64,000 nucleotides of DNA from Clostridium sp. D33t1_170424_F3 (GTDB lineage: Bacteria; Bacillota; Clostridia; Oscillospirales; Acutalibacteraceae), in contig NZ_JADPEG010000004.1 of the NCBI RefSeq assembly GCF_015667585.1, forward strand, positions 1 to 64,000, read 5' to 3'. How positions within the stretch are numbered: position 1 is the first letter of the stretch; each line of letters starts with the position of its first letter. This document shows positions 54,531 through 63,192 of this stretch, piece by piece. The notes below the pieces were generated by a model that was given only the letters and a program-made list of their open reading frames with translations, did no database searches and was not told the DNA's origin. The position numbers were made by a program, and so were the translations under genes.

Positions 54531-54977
54531 GTGGACGAGATTGAGAGTGTCTATTGCGGAGAGGTATACCGGCCGTTTTTGATCTACTGTGAGCGGCATC
54601 ATTACAAGGTCATGGCGGATTTGGCGCGGTGCAAATTCGATCAGCTGGCTGCCGCGGAAGGTCTGCCGCCCCGGTTGGTCAGCCGGATTAAGACGATGTT
54701 CCTGATGTATGTCAAGCAGCATACGGACGCGTTTTTAATCAGCCGAAAGGTCAATCAGGCACAGGCACAAAAAAACAGCGCGCCGGCGGCGAATCTGGAA
54801 GCGCAGCTGAGGGATTTCTTTGAGCATAATCCAGACCGGTTGATTCGTATGGCGGAGGTAACGAAGGCGGTCGGCGGCAAGGTCAAACGCAACGATGTGC
54901 TGGATGTGCTGGAACGTTCTGCATGGTGCAAGGTGGTTGACGGTACGACATTCTTTTACTCTTCTAAGGAGCAGTAA
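54531..54977 (+). CDS. Hypothetical protein, possible DNA-binding C-terminus
   Basis: I do not recognise the family. The 148-residue soluble protein starts with GTG 54531 behind GGAAAGGG. The N-terminal 65 residues are helical with a compact pattern (LARCKFDQLAAAEGLPPRLVSRIKTMF). A low-complexity Gln/Ala link (about 78-90) is followed by a 55-residue module (DFFEHNPDRLIRMAEVTKAV, KRNDVLDVLERSAWCKVVDG) that looks like a winged helix by helix spacing and closing strands. A regulatory role is possible but unproven. It has its own promoter and terminator. Confidence 0.65.
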   Translation: MDEIESVYCGEVYRPFLIYCERHHYKVMADLARCKFDQLAAAEGLPPRLVSRIKTMFLMYVKQHTDAFLISRKVNQAQAQKNSAPAANLEAQLRDFFEHNPDRLIRMAEVTKAVGGKVKRNDVLDVLERSAWCKVVDGTTFFYSSKEQ

Positions 54978-54989
54978 GCTCCATTTATA

Positions 54990-55021
54990 AAAGAGAGCTG
55001 GACGGCTCTCTATTTTTTTAC
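54990..55021 (+). terminator. Intrinsic terminator of the 148-residue gene
   Basis: AGAGAGC-TGGAC-GGCTCTCT is followed by ATTTTTTTA. Confidence 0.8.
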
Positions 55022-55053
55022 AAAAAAAGTACCGCCCTGTCTTAGGGCGGTAT
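55022..55053 (-). terminator. Intrinsic terminator of the 57-residue gene
   Basis: ACCGCCCT-GTCTT-AGGGCGGT (about 55031-55051) has its T run (TTTTTTT) on the minus strand, directly after the small gene that ends at 55065. Confidence 0.85.
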
Positions 55054-55064
55054 AGGACAAGCGT

Positions 55065-55238
55065 TTATTCCGGACGTGCGGGAGGAATCATACTGGGGAA
55101 GAAAGAATCGGGGGATTCTTTGAACTGCTTTACCAGATCGTCCTGCTGCGGCGCGGCAATCTTGGGCCGGCGCATCCATTGCGGGCTGGAATTTTCCTCC
55201 GGATTCATGCAGTGATAGATGTTCATCTTGACAACCAT
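55065..55238 (-). CDS. Small 57-residue protein, proline-rich C-terminus
   Basis: This short gene is supported by a near-perfect AGGAGGTG five bases before ATG 55238 and by a dedicated terminator 12 bases after its stop. The product reads MVVKMNIYHCMNPEENSSPQ, then WMRRPKIAAPQQDDLVKQF, a Ser/Phe stretch and a SMIPPARPE end. It has one cysteine (C10), no membrane helix and no signal. No family is recognised. The codon pattern is coding-like. Function unknown. Confidence 0.6.
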   Translation of the reverse strand: MVVKMNIYHCMNPEENSSPQWMRRPKIAAPQQDDLVKQFKESPDSFFPSMIPPARPE

Positions 55239-55303
55239 ATCCACACCTCCTGGCGTTATAAAAATTCAGTATGTTCGAGTTTGCATTGGAAAGGAGCAGT
55301 CAA

Positions 55304-55558
55304 ATGAAGCGTTTGTTTTTCCGAGGCGAAAAGCGGGTTGCCGCCGCCCGTATCCTGTTTGGAGAGGAAGAGGACTTCTGTCCGCACACATATGAAAAGT
55401 ACACGGAACTGGAAGTGGTTATACAGGAAGACGGCAGATATTCGGTTTGGGGAAATTTGCCGGATGACGCGGACCTGTTGCAGGATACCCGCAGGGATGC
55501 TCAAAACAGGACGGCGAAGCTGGAGCCGTTGGCGAACGCATGCGCAGAAGAGGACTGA
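55304..55558 (+). CDS. Hypothetical protein, 84 residues
   Basis: A small acidic soluble protein starting MKRLFFRGEKRVAAARILFG, followed by HTYEKYTELEVVIQEDGRYS and VWGNLPDDADLLQ. It looks like a small alpha/beta domain with no signal or membrane segment. GGAAAGGAG lies eight bases before ATG 55304, so this start is preferred over an in-frame ATG at 55271. No family recognised; divergent from the 57-residue gene. Confidence 0.55.
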   Translation: MKRLFFRGEKRVAAARILFGEEEDFCPHTYEKYTELEVVIQEDGRYSVWGNLPDDADLLQDTRRDAQNRTAKLEPLANACAEED

Positions 55559-55619
55559 CGGGTCTGTTCTTATTTCTATTTTATGCATGGCATGTTTGTT
55601 GTGACAATAGAAATTACAG

Positions 55620-55832
55620 TTATGCAAAATCTTTTTGCAGGGCCTTTACTTTGAATAAGGTGGTTTGGTAACGTTCCAGACTTTTTTGCAGCAGCTCCTG
55701 CTCCAGGCGCGCGTTTCGGTCGCCGGTCGTTTGGATCAACTCCTCAATCAAATGGAGGTTTCTTGCGCACCGGAATTCCATTTGTTCCAGCGCTTCACAG
55801 ATATTGTTGAGATCAGCCGGATTTAAATCCAT
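55620..55832 (-). CDS. Hypothetical helical protein, 70 residues
   Basis: The product is a short coiled helical protein: MDLNPADLNNICEALEQM, CARNLHLIEELIQTTGDRN and LEQELLQKSLERYQTTLFKV with regular heptad-like Leu spacing, suggesting a coiled coil. ATG 55832 is used because GAAAGGAAG lies six bases upstream; an ATG at 55853 has none. No family recognised. Confidence 0.55.
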   Translation of the reverse strand: MDLNPADLNNICEALEQMEFRCARNLHLIEELIQTTGDRNARLEQELLQKSLERYQTTLFKVKALQKDFA

Positions 55833-56099
55833 AGCAATCTTCCTTTCTGCCATTGTGTTTTTTCTTTATATTGTCTGCGTATCTGTGCAAAATATCAAAA
55901 AAGATGGCGGAAGAGCAGTATATGAGAAATTTATCCATAAATCCTGTTGCACTTGGACGGAAATAAGTGGTATAATAACCTCACAAAAGGACGGAACCAA
56001 AATTAAAAATTTTGACGCCTGAGTGAACATGGTTCCGTTGTGGTGGTTGTTGCGCCTCTTTATGGAATCATGATAAAAATTAAAATGGGGAGGGATTTC

Positions 56100-56516
56100 A
56101 TGAAGAAATTCCTTTGTGTGATAATGGCACTGAGTTTGTTGCTGCTTTCCGGATGTTTTGGCAAGCCGGAAGAAGACAACGGCACTTCTTCCGGAACAAG
56201 CTCCTCCGAGGTATCGGAGCAGCCGGAATCCTCGGAACCGGAATCGTCCGGGCCGGTAGAAGTCAATTTAAATCAAACGCCTCCGCCGCTGCCTGCCGTA
56301 CCAATCTGTATTGGGCAGGTGGTCAATATTGTGGAAGGAAGCTATGCCAATGTAAGAAGCGGCCCGGGACAGGACAACGAGGTGATCGGACGCGCTCAGC
56401 AGTCGGATAAGTACTATGTGGACAAGGCTGGCAGTACCGAAGAATGGGTAAAAATTTCTTACAACGGACAGGACGGCTATATTTTTAGAGACTATTTTTC
56501 AATTGTTTTTGGATGA
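56100..56516 (+). CDS. Lipoprotein with SH3b domain
   Basis: This 138-residue protein has a lipoprotein signal (MKKFLCVIMALSLLLLSGC, acylated Cys at 19), a Ser/Glu/Pro-rich linker (about 20-62) and a C-terminal bacterial SH3 domain: NIVEGSYANVRSGPGQDNEVIG, then EEWVKISYNGQDGYIFRDYF. The VRSGPG turn is typical of SH3b domains that bind peptidoglycan. It is anchored outside the cell. GGGGAGGG precedes ATG 56100. Single gene with terminator. Confidence 0.85.
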   Translation: MKKFLCVIMALSLLLLSGCFGKPEEDNGTSSGTSSSEVSEQPESSEPESSGPVEVNLNQTPPPLPAVPICIGQVVNIVEGSYANVRSGPGQDNEVIGRAQQSDKYYVDKAGSTEEWVKISYNGQDGYIFRDYFSIVFG

Positions 56517-56556
56517 TAAAATCCCTGGAGAGTTGCGCTCTCCAGGGATTTTTTAT
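56515..56556 (+). terminator. Intrinsic terminator after the SH3b lipoprotein gene
   Basis: AAAATCCCTGGAGAG / CTCTCCAGGGATTTT around a short loop, then TTTATTTC. Confidence 0.88.
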
Positions 56557-56665
56557 TTCATATGATTAAGAACATCAGATTATCAATTTTTGAACGTAAC
56601 AAAAGATCTTTTTCTGCTGGGGTGAACCGGAGTGCATTCAAAAACCGGAAGGGTACGGCAGCTTT

Positions 56666-57922
56666 TTATACGTGTGGCTGAATTTTGGCGGCGAAATGCG
56701 TAAAGTTGGTTTCTCCGCAGAAGTTTTCCTGCCAGATGCGGCGGCAGTTTTGGCGCATGACATCCTGTTCGGCCTTGGGCGTCCGGGAAAACGAAAGAAT
56801 CCGGTCCGCCAGTTCCTTCGGGGAAAAATCGCAGTCCAGCAAGTAGCCGGTTTCGTCCTGACGAATGATCTCCGATGTGCCGCCCACGTTTGTTGCGATA
56901 CTGGGAATGCCAAAGGAACACGCCTCCATGATGCTTACCGGGAGTCCCTCCGAACTGCTGGTGTTGATAAAAAGGTCAACAGGCTGCGTTTGATAATACG
57001 CCATCAGCTCTGTATTTTTTACGCTGCCTGCAAATGTTACATCCATAAAGAAAAGATGCTCAGAGGCATAGGTTTTCAGCGCGTCCAGGCCGTCCCCACC
57101 ACCGAAATGCGTCCATTGGAGCGGGAGGCCGCTGTTCTTTAGGAGCGCGAGGGACTGCGCCAGCATCTCCACGCGCTTGACGGGCGAGATATGGCAGCAG
57201 CTGGCGATGCGGAGCGGCTGGCCTGCCGGAGCGGGCGCGGCGCCAAAATCCCGGGTGCCCAGGTAGGCGGTTTCGATCTTGGACCGGTATTCCGGATAGA
57301 GGTTTTGCAGGTACCGGCGGCCATCCTCGGAACAGGGATAGACTTTGTCAATCTGCTGTAAAAGATACGGACGGAGCGGCAGATAATTTAATGCGTTGCG
57401 GTCGGCATACAAATCGTACCGGTGCGCGCGGCTGACCGCCTTTTTACATTTATTTGGACACTCGTCCCGAAGCCGGATTGCCGCAAGGGCTATATCGTAA
57501 AACCAGTAGCTGTAAAAAGTAACGCCGTCACAGGCGTCCAGATCACAACCGTTTAAAAGCGTTTTGGCTTCCCGGTACACAGCTTCCGCTTTGGCAGTGA
57601 AATAGGCGAGATATGCCCGCTTTTTCAGGGCGCCGTGGATCGCCTTCTGCTCGTTTTTGTCCGCGTATCCACGGAAATCCGTAAAAGGGAAATACGGCAG
57701 AGCGGCGCTGAGCAGGCGGCGCTTGACCGCGGCGGCGCAGATGTGCAGCACCGTCACGTTATCCGGCGTTTTGCGGGTTTGCACCGGCGCGGAGGCCGTA
57801 CTGGTGGCAATGAGATAGATGTGTGAAAAAGCTTTTGCGAGAACAGGGACCTCGTCTTCTATGAATTCCTCTCCCTTATCAAAAGGGTATGTTTTTGTCA
57901 AAAGGACCAGACTGTTTTTCAT
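56666..57922 (-). CDS. Glycosyltransferase, GT4/GT1-type
   Basis: This 418-residue GT-B enzyme begins KNSLVLLTKTYPFDKGEEFI, and its C-terminal half holds the nucleotide-sugar site: IASCCHISPVKRVEMLAQSL near residue 235, GGGDGLDALK, and the EX7E-type segment TSSSEGLPVSIMEACSFGIP near residue 335. It transfers a sugar from an activated donor; donor and acceptor are unknown. ATG 57922 follows GGAGG; a longer frame to 58093 overlaps the divergent promoters. It is divergent from the glycosyltransferase-mur run. Confidence 0.87.
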   Translation of the reverse strand: MKNSLVLLTKTYPFDKGEEFIEDEVPVLAKAFSHIYLIATSTASAPVQTRKTPDNVTVLHICAAAVKRRLLSAALPYFPFTDFRGYADKNEQKAIHGALKKRAYLAYFTAKAEAVYREAKTLLNGCDLDACDGVTFYSYWFYDIALAAIRLRDECPNKCKKAVSRAHRYDLYADRNALNYLPLRPYLLQQIDKVYPCSEDGRRYLQNLYPEYRSKIETAYLGTRDFGAAPAPAGQPLRIASCCHISPVKRVEMLAQSLALLKNSGLPLQWTHFGGGDGLDALKTYASEHLFFMDVTFAGSVKNTELMAYYQTQPVDLFINTSSSEGLPVSIMEACSFGIPSIATNVGGTSEIIRQDETGYLLDCDFSPKELADRILSFSRTPKAEQDVMRQNCRRIWQENFCGETNFTHFAAKIQPHV

Positions 57923-57977
57923 GGAGGCGCCTCCGTTTTCGTTCCCAGCATGTGGGAATCCTAGTGTTTTGGTATTA

Positions 57978-58006
57978 AGGATACCATAGCGGCCCATACT
58001 TTTCAA
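57978..58006 (-). promoter_or_regulatory. Promoter for the minus-strand glycosyltransferase
   Basis: On the minus strand TTGAAA (58006-58001), a 17-base spacer and TATCCT (57983-57978). An inverted repeat GGTAT-TAAGG-ATACC (57971-57985) overlaps the -10 and could be an operator. Confidence 0.5.
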
Positions 58007-58030
58007 GGAAGAACCAGGGGCAGTTTGCTC

Positions 58031-58059
58031 TTGCCCTGTGTGGGGTGCAATGGTATAAT
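58031..58059 (+). promoter_or_regulatory. Promoter of the glycosyltransferase-mur run
   Basis: TTGCCC (58031-58036), a 17-base spacer and perfect TATAAT (58054-58059), 75 bases before the start at 58134. Confidence 0.65.
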
Positions 58060-58133
58060 TTGTAATAGAAAATTTGTGTAAAGTGGGAATCACAAGGCGA
58101 TATAGGGCCTTGGGAAAGAGGGCTTTTACCGAT

Positions 58134-59288
58134 ATGAATTTGCTCTATTTGACGTTCCAGGAAGATGCGCCGCTGTATCTCGGCGTCACCCGGAAAATAC
58201 GGGGGCAGGCGGCGGCCTTTCAAAAGCTGGGCCATACCGTGACCTATACGCTTTGGCGTGAAGCGGCCATGCAGTTTTTTGGCGCCGATCCCCAGACAAA
58301 ACAAATTGGCCCGGGGCCTAAAATGAAACAGTTTTTTCAGATCGCAGAGGAGTATGTTTCCTCTCACAGTGTCGATATTCTCTATATCCGGCTGGACCGC
58401 ATCAGTTCAGATGCCGTTCGCCTCTGCAAAGCCGCCCGGCGGAACGGGACGCGGCACATTGGAATTGAAATTCCAAATTTTCCCTATCTCAGGGACTATG
58501 CACGCAATATGCAATATGCAAAGGGACTCAAAGCACGGCTGATAACGGCGGCAAAAATCGCGGTCAATGTGGCGGACGACCGCCTTTCCGGCCGTTCGCT
58601 GAAAGGGCTTGTGGACGGCGTCGTTCTGTACGGCAACCATGCGGAACAGTTTTATGGCGTAAAAGCAATGAATGCTGACAACGGTATTGATACCGATATG
58701 ATTCCGGTGGTGATGCCCAAACCGGAGGGCAGTCCCATCACGCTTTTGGGCGTTGCCGGGACACTCTGGTGGCAGGGGTATGACCGGATATTGCAGGGCA
58801 TGCGCGACTATCGGAAAAGCGGAGGCAAGCGGTCTCTTCGTTTTATTCTGGTGGGCGGCGACCGGACGGAGATGCCGGACTTTCTGGCGCAGGTGGAAAA
58901 GCTGGGTTTAAAGGAGGATGTGCTCTGTCCCGGATTTCAGACGGGAAAAGAGCTCAATCAAACCTACCAGGCGGCGGATGTGGGGATTTCCACGCTCGGC
59001 TGCTACCGGCGCGGGATGACGCGTTGTTCCTCTTTAAAGGCCAGGGAGTACGCCGCGGCGGGACTGCCGTTCCTCTACGCGTATGACGACGACAGCCTGG
59101 ACGGCAGAGAGCCGTTTGCGATGCGCATTCCCAACGATGACAGCCCGGTCGACATGGAGGAGCTGATCGCGTTTGTGGACCAATGTCGCGGGGATCCGCA
59201 ATGCTGCGCGCAGGAACGCCTGTTTGCGGAGGAGCACTACGACTGGAAAGCGATGATGCACCGCATTTTACTGTTTATCGGCGCGTAA
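58134..59288 (+). CDS. Glycosyltransferase, GT-B fold
   Basis: This 384-residue enzyme begins MNLLYLTFQEDAPLYLGVTRKI and contains a Rossmann-like N-half and a C-half with LLGVAGTLWWQGYDRILQGM near residue 203, ILVGGDRTEMPDF and GISTLGCYRRGMTRCSSLKAREYAAAG near residue 290, which occupies the position of the sugar-nucleotide site in GT4 enzymes. Substrates unknown. ATG 58134 is preceded by AGAGGG at about eleven bases; the frame back to 58074 has no site. First gene of a run of three glycosyltransferases, murE and murF. Confidence 0.8.
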   Translation: MNLLYLTFQEDAPLYLGVTRKIRGQAAAFQKLGHTVTYTLWREAAMQFFGADPQTKQIGPGPKMKQFFQIAEEYVSSHSVDILYIRLDRISSDAVRLCKAARRNGTRHIGIEIPNFPYLRDYARNMQYAKGLKARLITAAKIAVNVADDRLSGRSLKGLVDGVVLYGNHAEQFYGVKAMNADNGIDTDMIPVVMPKPEGSPITLLGVAGTLWWQGYDRILQGMRDYRKSGGKRSLRFILVGGDRTEMPDFLAQVEKLGLKEDVLCPGFQTGKELNQTYQAADVGISTLGCYRRGMTRCSSLKAREYAAAGLPFLYAYDDDSLDGREPFAMRIPNDDSPVDMEELIAFVDQCRGDPQCCAQERLFAEEHYDWKAMMHRILLFIGA

Positions 59289-59314
59289 TTCGGTTTAAGA
59301 AAGGGGATTGGTTT

Positions 59315-60379
59315 TTGCCAAAGGTAAGTGTGATCGTACCGGTCTACAACGTGGAAGCGTATCTGGATCAGTGCGTTAATAGTATTTTGTCCCAAACCCT
59401 GCAGGATATTGAAGTGCTGCTCGTAAACGACGCTTCAACCGATCGTTCCCTGGAGCTGGCGCGCGCCTATGAGACGGATCCGCGCGTTAAGGTGCTGGAC
59501 AAGCCGCACAGCGGTTTGGGATATACCCGGAATTACGGCATAGAACATGCGACAGGGGAGTATCTGTCCTTTGTGGATTCCGACGACTGGATCGACGCGG
59601 ATGCGCTGGAAAATCTGTATAGGGCGGCTTCTGCACAGAAGGCCGATTTGGTCGTGTTCAACTACGTGCGGGAAAATCTAATCGATGGGGAAAGTCGTAT
59701 CTGTACGCTTCCGTTGGACGATGGAATTTCCAATGAAGAGGCAAACAGGCTGATGCTGGCGGAATTGATCGGTCCGGACGCGGCGGGCGGCGTATGGCGC
59801 GGTGTGGAAATGCTGGGCTGCGCCTGGCGCAGGCTGTACCGCCGTGAATGGTTTTTGCAGAATCGACTGTCTTACTACAACGAGCAGGAAATCATGCTGG
59901 AAGATCTGCCGGTGTCCATTCAGGCGCATGCGCTGGCGCAGCGCGTCCTGTTTTTGGAAGGGGCGTATTATCATTACCGCTACAACCCGGTTTCCCTCAG
60001 TACGCGTTACCGTCCCCATAAAATGGAGATGATGACGGAATGTTTTCATGTTGTGGATGCATTTCTCAAAAAGCAGGGATTGTATGATGCATATGGGGAA
60101 CGCCATCTGGCGTGGCTGCTGCGCAATGCGGCGCATTCCGCGCTGGTCAACTGTTTCAGCCCGCACAATCCGGCTGCGGCCAGACAGCGCAGGGCGGAAG
60201 TGCGCGGCATTCTGGAAACCCCGCTGTTAAAAGAAGCCGCCGCATCCGGCTATCTGGCGGGAGGCTCCCGGGCGGACCGCCTGGTGCTGCGTGTTATCCG
60301 GACGGGAAGCCCTGCGGCGGTCTATCTGTTTTACCGCTTTTATTCCCGTATGCTGTTTCATAATGCGCGGAAAAAATAA
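59315..60379 (+). CDS. Glycosyltransferase family 2
   Basis: This 354-residue GT-A enzyme starts with TTG 59315 behind AAAGGGG and reads LPKVSVIVPVYNVEAYLDQC at once, the GT2 nucleotide-binding start. VLLVNDASTDRS and YLSFVDSDDWID supply the acidic DxD-like metal site near residue 95. The long C-terminal part is specific to WcaA/CpsI-like polymer transferases. It adds a sugar to a lipid-linked or surface glycan. Gaps of 26 and 19 bases to neighbouring transferases point to one operon. Confidence 0.89.
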   Translation: MPKVSVIVPVYNVEAYLDQCVNSILSQTLQDIEVLLVNDASTDRSLELARAYETDPRVKVLDKPHSGLGYTRNYGIEHATGEYLSFVDSDDWIDADALENLYRAASAQKADLVVFNYVRENLIDGESRICTLPLDDGISNEEANRLMLAELIGPDAAGGVWRGVEMLGCAWRRLYRREWFLQNRLSYYNEQEIMLEDLPVSIQAHALAQRVLFLEGAYYHYRYNPVSLSTRYRPHKMEMMTECFHVVDAFLKKQGLYDAYGERHLAWLLRNAAHSALVNCFSPHNPAAARQRRAEVRGILETPLLKEAAASGYLAGGSRADRLVLRVIRTGSPAAVYLFYRFYSRMLFHNARKK

Positions 60380-60398
60380 TCTGCCGGGAGGGATGGAA

Positions 60399-61595
60399 GT
60401 GCCCCAGAAGAAACGGGTGCTGTTTCTCAATTACAGCCTGCACAGCGGTGGGATCGAAAAGAGCCTGGTCACGCTGCTTTCATTGTTTGATTTTGAAAAA
60501 TATGAGGTTGACCTTCAGCTGTTTGCAAACGAGGGGTTGTTCCTGGAGCGTGTGCCCAGGGAGGTCAACCTGCTGCCTCCGCTGTTTCCGGCGGAATATA
60601 AATACAATATCCGTCAGGCGCTGCCCGCGCTTCTCAGGAAAGGACACCCGCTGGCGTCTTTGTGCCGCCTGCTGGTGACGTTTGCCGGAAAAACGCCCGG
60701 CGGGATGGGCGACCGTCTGGCGCGCATGTGGCAGATCGAAAAACATTTCGTCCGCCCCGCACACGGCGAGTACGATTCGGTGGTCGCGTTCATGGAGGGG
60801 CAGCCGATTTACTATGCCGTGACAAAGGTGCGGGCAAAACGGAAGATCGGTTTTATCCATGGCGATTACACGGCGATGGGTTTAAACAGTGCGTTCGACC
60901 GGCCCTATGTGGAGCAGCTGGACGCGCTCTGCACGGTTTCCGAAGGCTGCCGAGAGGCGTTGGAGCAGAATTTTCCGGACTGTAAAGATAAATTCCATGT
61001 CGTCTACAATATTATTTCCGCGACGTTTATGCGTAAAATGGCGGAGGAACCGGCGGATTTTGGGGATACATTCGATGGAAAACGTGTGCTTTCCATTGCG
61101 CGGCTGTCCCATCAAAAAGGGCTGGATCTGGCAATACCCGCTGTGGCAGAGCTTCGGAAAAAAGGTCTTTCTTTCAGATGGTATATCATAGGAGTCGGCC
61201 CGGAAGAAGCCGCTCTGCGCGAACAGGTGCGGACCCTTGGAGTAGAGGATGACGTCCGCTTTCTGGGAGAACAGCCCAACCCGTACCCATACCTGAAAGC
61301 GTGCGATCTGTACCTGCAGCCGTCCCGGTTTGAGGGAAAATCCATTGCGGTGGATGAGGCGATGGTCTTATGCTGTCCCATCCTGCTGACGGACTTTTCC
61401 ACGGCGAAAGATCAGATTACATCAGGCGTCAACGGATTGATTGTTCCCATGACCTCCAACGGAATTGCAAACGGGCTGGAAAAGCTGCTGCGGGATGATT
61501 TGCTGTGCAGCGGTTACCGCGCCGCGCTTTCCGCATGCGATTATACCAATGAAAACGAAATCAACAAGTTATATTCCCTCTTGGACGCGGAATAA
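60399..61595 (+). CDS. Glycosyltransferase family 4
   Basis: This protein of about 398 residues is a GT-B glycosyltransferase: N-half VLFLNYSLHSGGIEKSLV (a classic GT4 start), C-half VLSIARLSHQKGLDLAIPAV near residue 228, and LQPSRFEGKSIAVDEAMVLCCP with the EX7E-type catalytic site near residue 308. GTG 60399 is preferred because GGGAGGG (60386-60392) is well spaced for it and directly abuts an ATG at 60393; the latter would add two residues. Donor and acceptor are unknown. It is the last transferase before murE. Confidence 0.86.
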   Translation: MPQKKRVLFLNYSLHSGGIEKSLVTLLSLFDFEKYEVDLQLFANEGLFLERVPREVNLLPPLFPAEYKYNIRQALPALLRKGHPLASLCRLLVTFAGKTPGGMGDRLARMWQIEKHFVRPAHGEYDSVVAFMEGQPIYYAVTKVRAKRKIGFIHGDYTAMGLNSAFDRPYVEQLDALCTVSEGCREALEQNFPDCKDKFHVVYNIISATFMRKMAEEPADFGDTFDGKRVLSIARLSHQKGLDLAIPAVAELRKKGLSFRWYIIGVGPEEAALREQVRTLGVEDDVRFLGEQPNPYPYLKACDLYLQPSRFEGKSIAVDEAMVLCCPILLTDFSTAKDQITSGVNGLIVPMTSNGIANGLEKLLRDDLLCSGYRAALSACDYTNENEINKLYSLLDAE

Positions 61596-61661
61596 AAATA
61601 ATGAAGAATAAAAGTGTTCCCGAAAAAGAAAGAGTCTGCGCGGGGATACGGGAGGTTTGCT

Positions 61662-63125
61662 ATGGTTTTAAAAGAGTTGCTGGAAGGCCTGGACTATACC
61701 TGTTCCGGAAATGTGGAACAGGAGATCACAAGCCTGGTTTATGATTCCCGCAAGGTGCAGCCGGGGTCGGTTTTTGTCTGTCTCAGCGGTTCGCAGGTGG
61801 ACGGACATATCTATGCGGAAAAGGCGGTGGAGGCAGGTGCCGCGGCGCTGGTGGTGCAGCGGGAAGTACCGGTGGAAGGCGTGCCGGTCGTGCGGGTGAA
61901 GAATACCCGGTATGCGCTTGCCGTGCTGTCCGCAGCGTTTTTTGGGCACCCGGCGCGGGATTTGAAGGTGATCGGCCTGACGGGGACAAAGGGAAAAACG
62001 ACGACTTCCTATATGATCCGCTCCATATTGGAGAGCGCGGGCATCAAAACCGGCTTGATCGGCACCATCGGTACGGTGATCGGGAATCAGGTTATCAAGA
62101 CGGAGAATACCACGCCGGAATCCTATGAGGTGCAGAGCTACCTGCGCCAAATGGCTGACACGGGCTGTAAAGCGGCGGTCATCGAGGCGTCCTCCATCGG
62201 CCTTCGGGACCACCGGGTTTCCGGTTTTACCTTTGCAATTGGCCTGTTTACCAATTTCTCACCGGATCACATCGGGGGGAACGAGCATCAATCTCTGGAA
62301 GAATACCGTCAGTGCAAGGCGATGCTATTCCGCCAGTGTGAAACCGGAATCATTAACATTGACGATGAAAACTGGCAAGGCATCACAGAGGGCCATACCT
62401 GCCGCCTGGAAACCTATGGTTTTCACAAGGAGGCGGAGCTGCGTGCAAAGGCGGAACAGCTGATTTCCCGGCCCGGCTATCTGGGCGTACATTTTGAGTT
62501 GGAAGGTTCCTGTGCGTTCGGTGTGGACGTTGATATTCCCGGCCATTTCAGCGTCTATAACGCGCTGGCTGCCATTGCCGTGTGCCGTCATTTCGACGTG
62601 AGCGAGCAGAACATCCGGGACGGCCTGAACGGAGTGCACGTAAAGGGGCGTGTGGAACCGGTCAAGGTGCCGGGCAATTACACGCTGTTGATCGACTACG
62701 CACACAACGCGGTCAGCATGGAGAATATTTTGGAGACCCTCCGGGAGTACCGTCCGAACCGTCTGGTGTGCATGTTCGGCGCGGGCGGAAACCGCGCGCG
62801 GTCCCGCCGCTATGAAATGGGGGAGGTGAGCGGCCGGCTGGCGGACCTGTCCGTCATTACCGCGGACAATTCCCGTTTTGAGGACGTGATGGACATCATC
62901 GCAGACATCGAGGTGGGGCTGCATAAAACGAGCGGGAAATATATTGTGATTCCGGACCGCAAAGAGGCGATTAAATACTGTATGGATACCGCGCAGGATG
63001 GCGATATTATCGTGCTGGCCGGGAAAGGACATGAGGATTATCAGGAAATCAAGGGCGTCAAGTACCATCTGGACGAACGGGAAGTCATCGCCGATATTTT
63101 AAAAGAGGAAGGGCTCTCGGTCTGA
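61662..63125 (+). CDS. murE: UDP-MurNAc-tripeptide synthetase MurE
   Basis: This 487-residue cytosolic ligase adds the third residue of the peptidoglycan stem. ATP-binding P-loop TGTKGKTTT lies at 107-115, with TTPESYEVQSYLR, GLTNFSPDHIGG-type and DYAHNAVSMENIL segments. The amino-acid-specificity motif reads DNSR in ITADNSRFED; meso-diaminopimelate enzymes usually have DNPR and lysine enzymes have no Arg at this place, so diaminopimelate is the likely substrate. ATG 61662 follows GGGAGG. murF follows 67 bases later. Confidence 0.93.
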   Translation: MVLKELLEGLDYTCSGNVEQEITSLVYDSRKVQPGSVFVCLSGSQVDGHIYAEKAVEAGAAALVVQREVPVEGVPVVRVKNTRYALAVLSAAFFGHPARDLKVIGLTGTKGKTTTSYMIRSILESAGIKTGLIGTIGTVIGNQVIKTENTTPESYEVQSYLRQMADTGCKAAVIEASSIGLRDHRVSGFTFAIGLFTNFSPDHIGGNEHQSLEEYRQCKAMLFRQCETGIINIDDENWQGITEGHTCRLETYGFHKEAELRAKAEQLISRPGYLGVHFELEGSCAFGVDVDIPGHFSVYNALAAIAVCRHFDVSEQNIRDGLNGVHVKGRVEPVKVPGNYTLLIDYAHNAVSMENILETLREYRPNRLVCMFGAGGNRARSRRYEMGEVSGRLADLSVITADNSRFEDVMDIIADIEVGLHKTSGKYIVIPDRKEAIKYCMDTAQDGDIIVLAGKGHEDYQEIKGVKYHLDEREVIADILKEEGLSV

Positions 63126-63192
63126 TGGGGATGTGGAAAGAACGGCGGAAGGGGATTCCGTCCGATGATCCAATGGAAAAGGAGGCAGGAAA

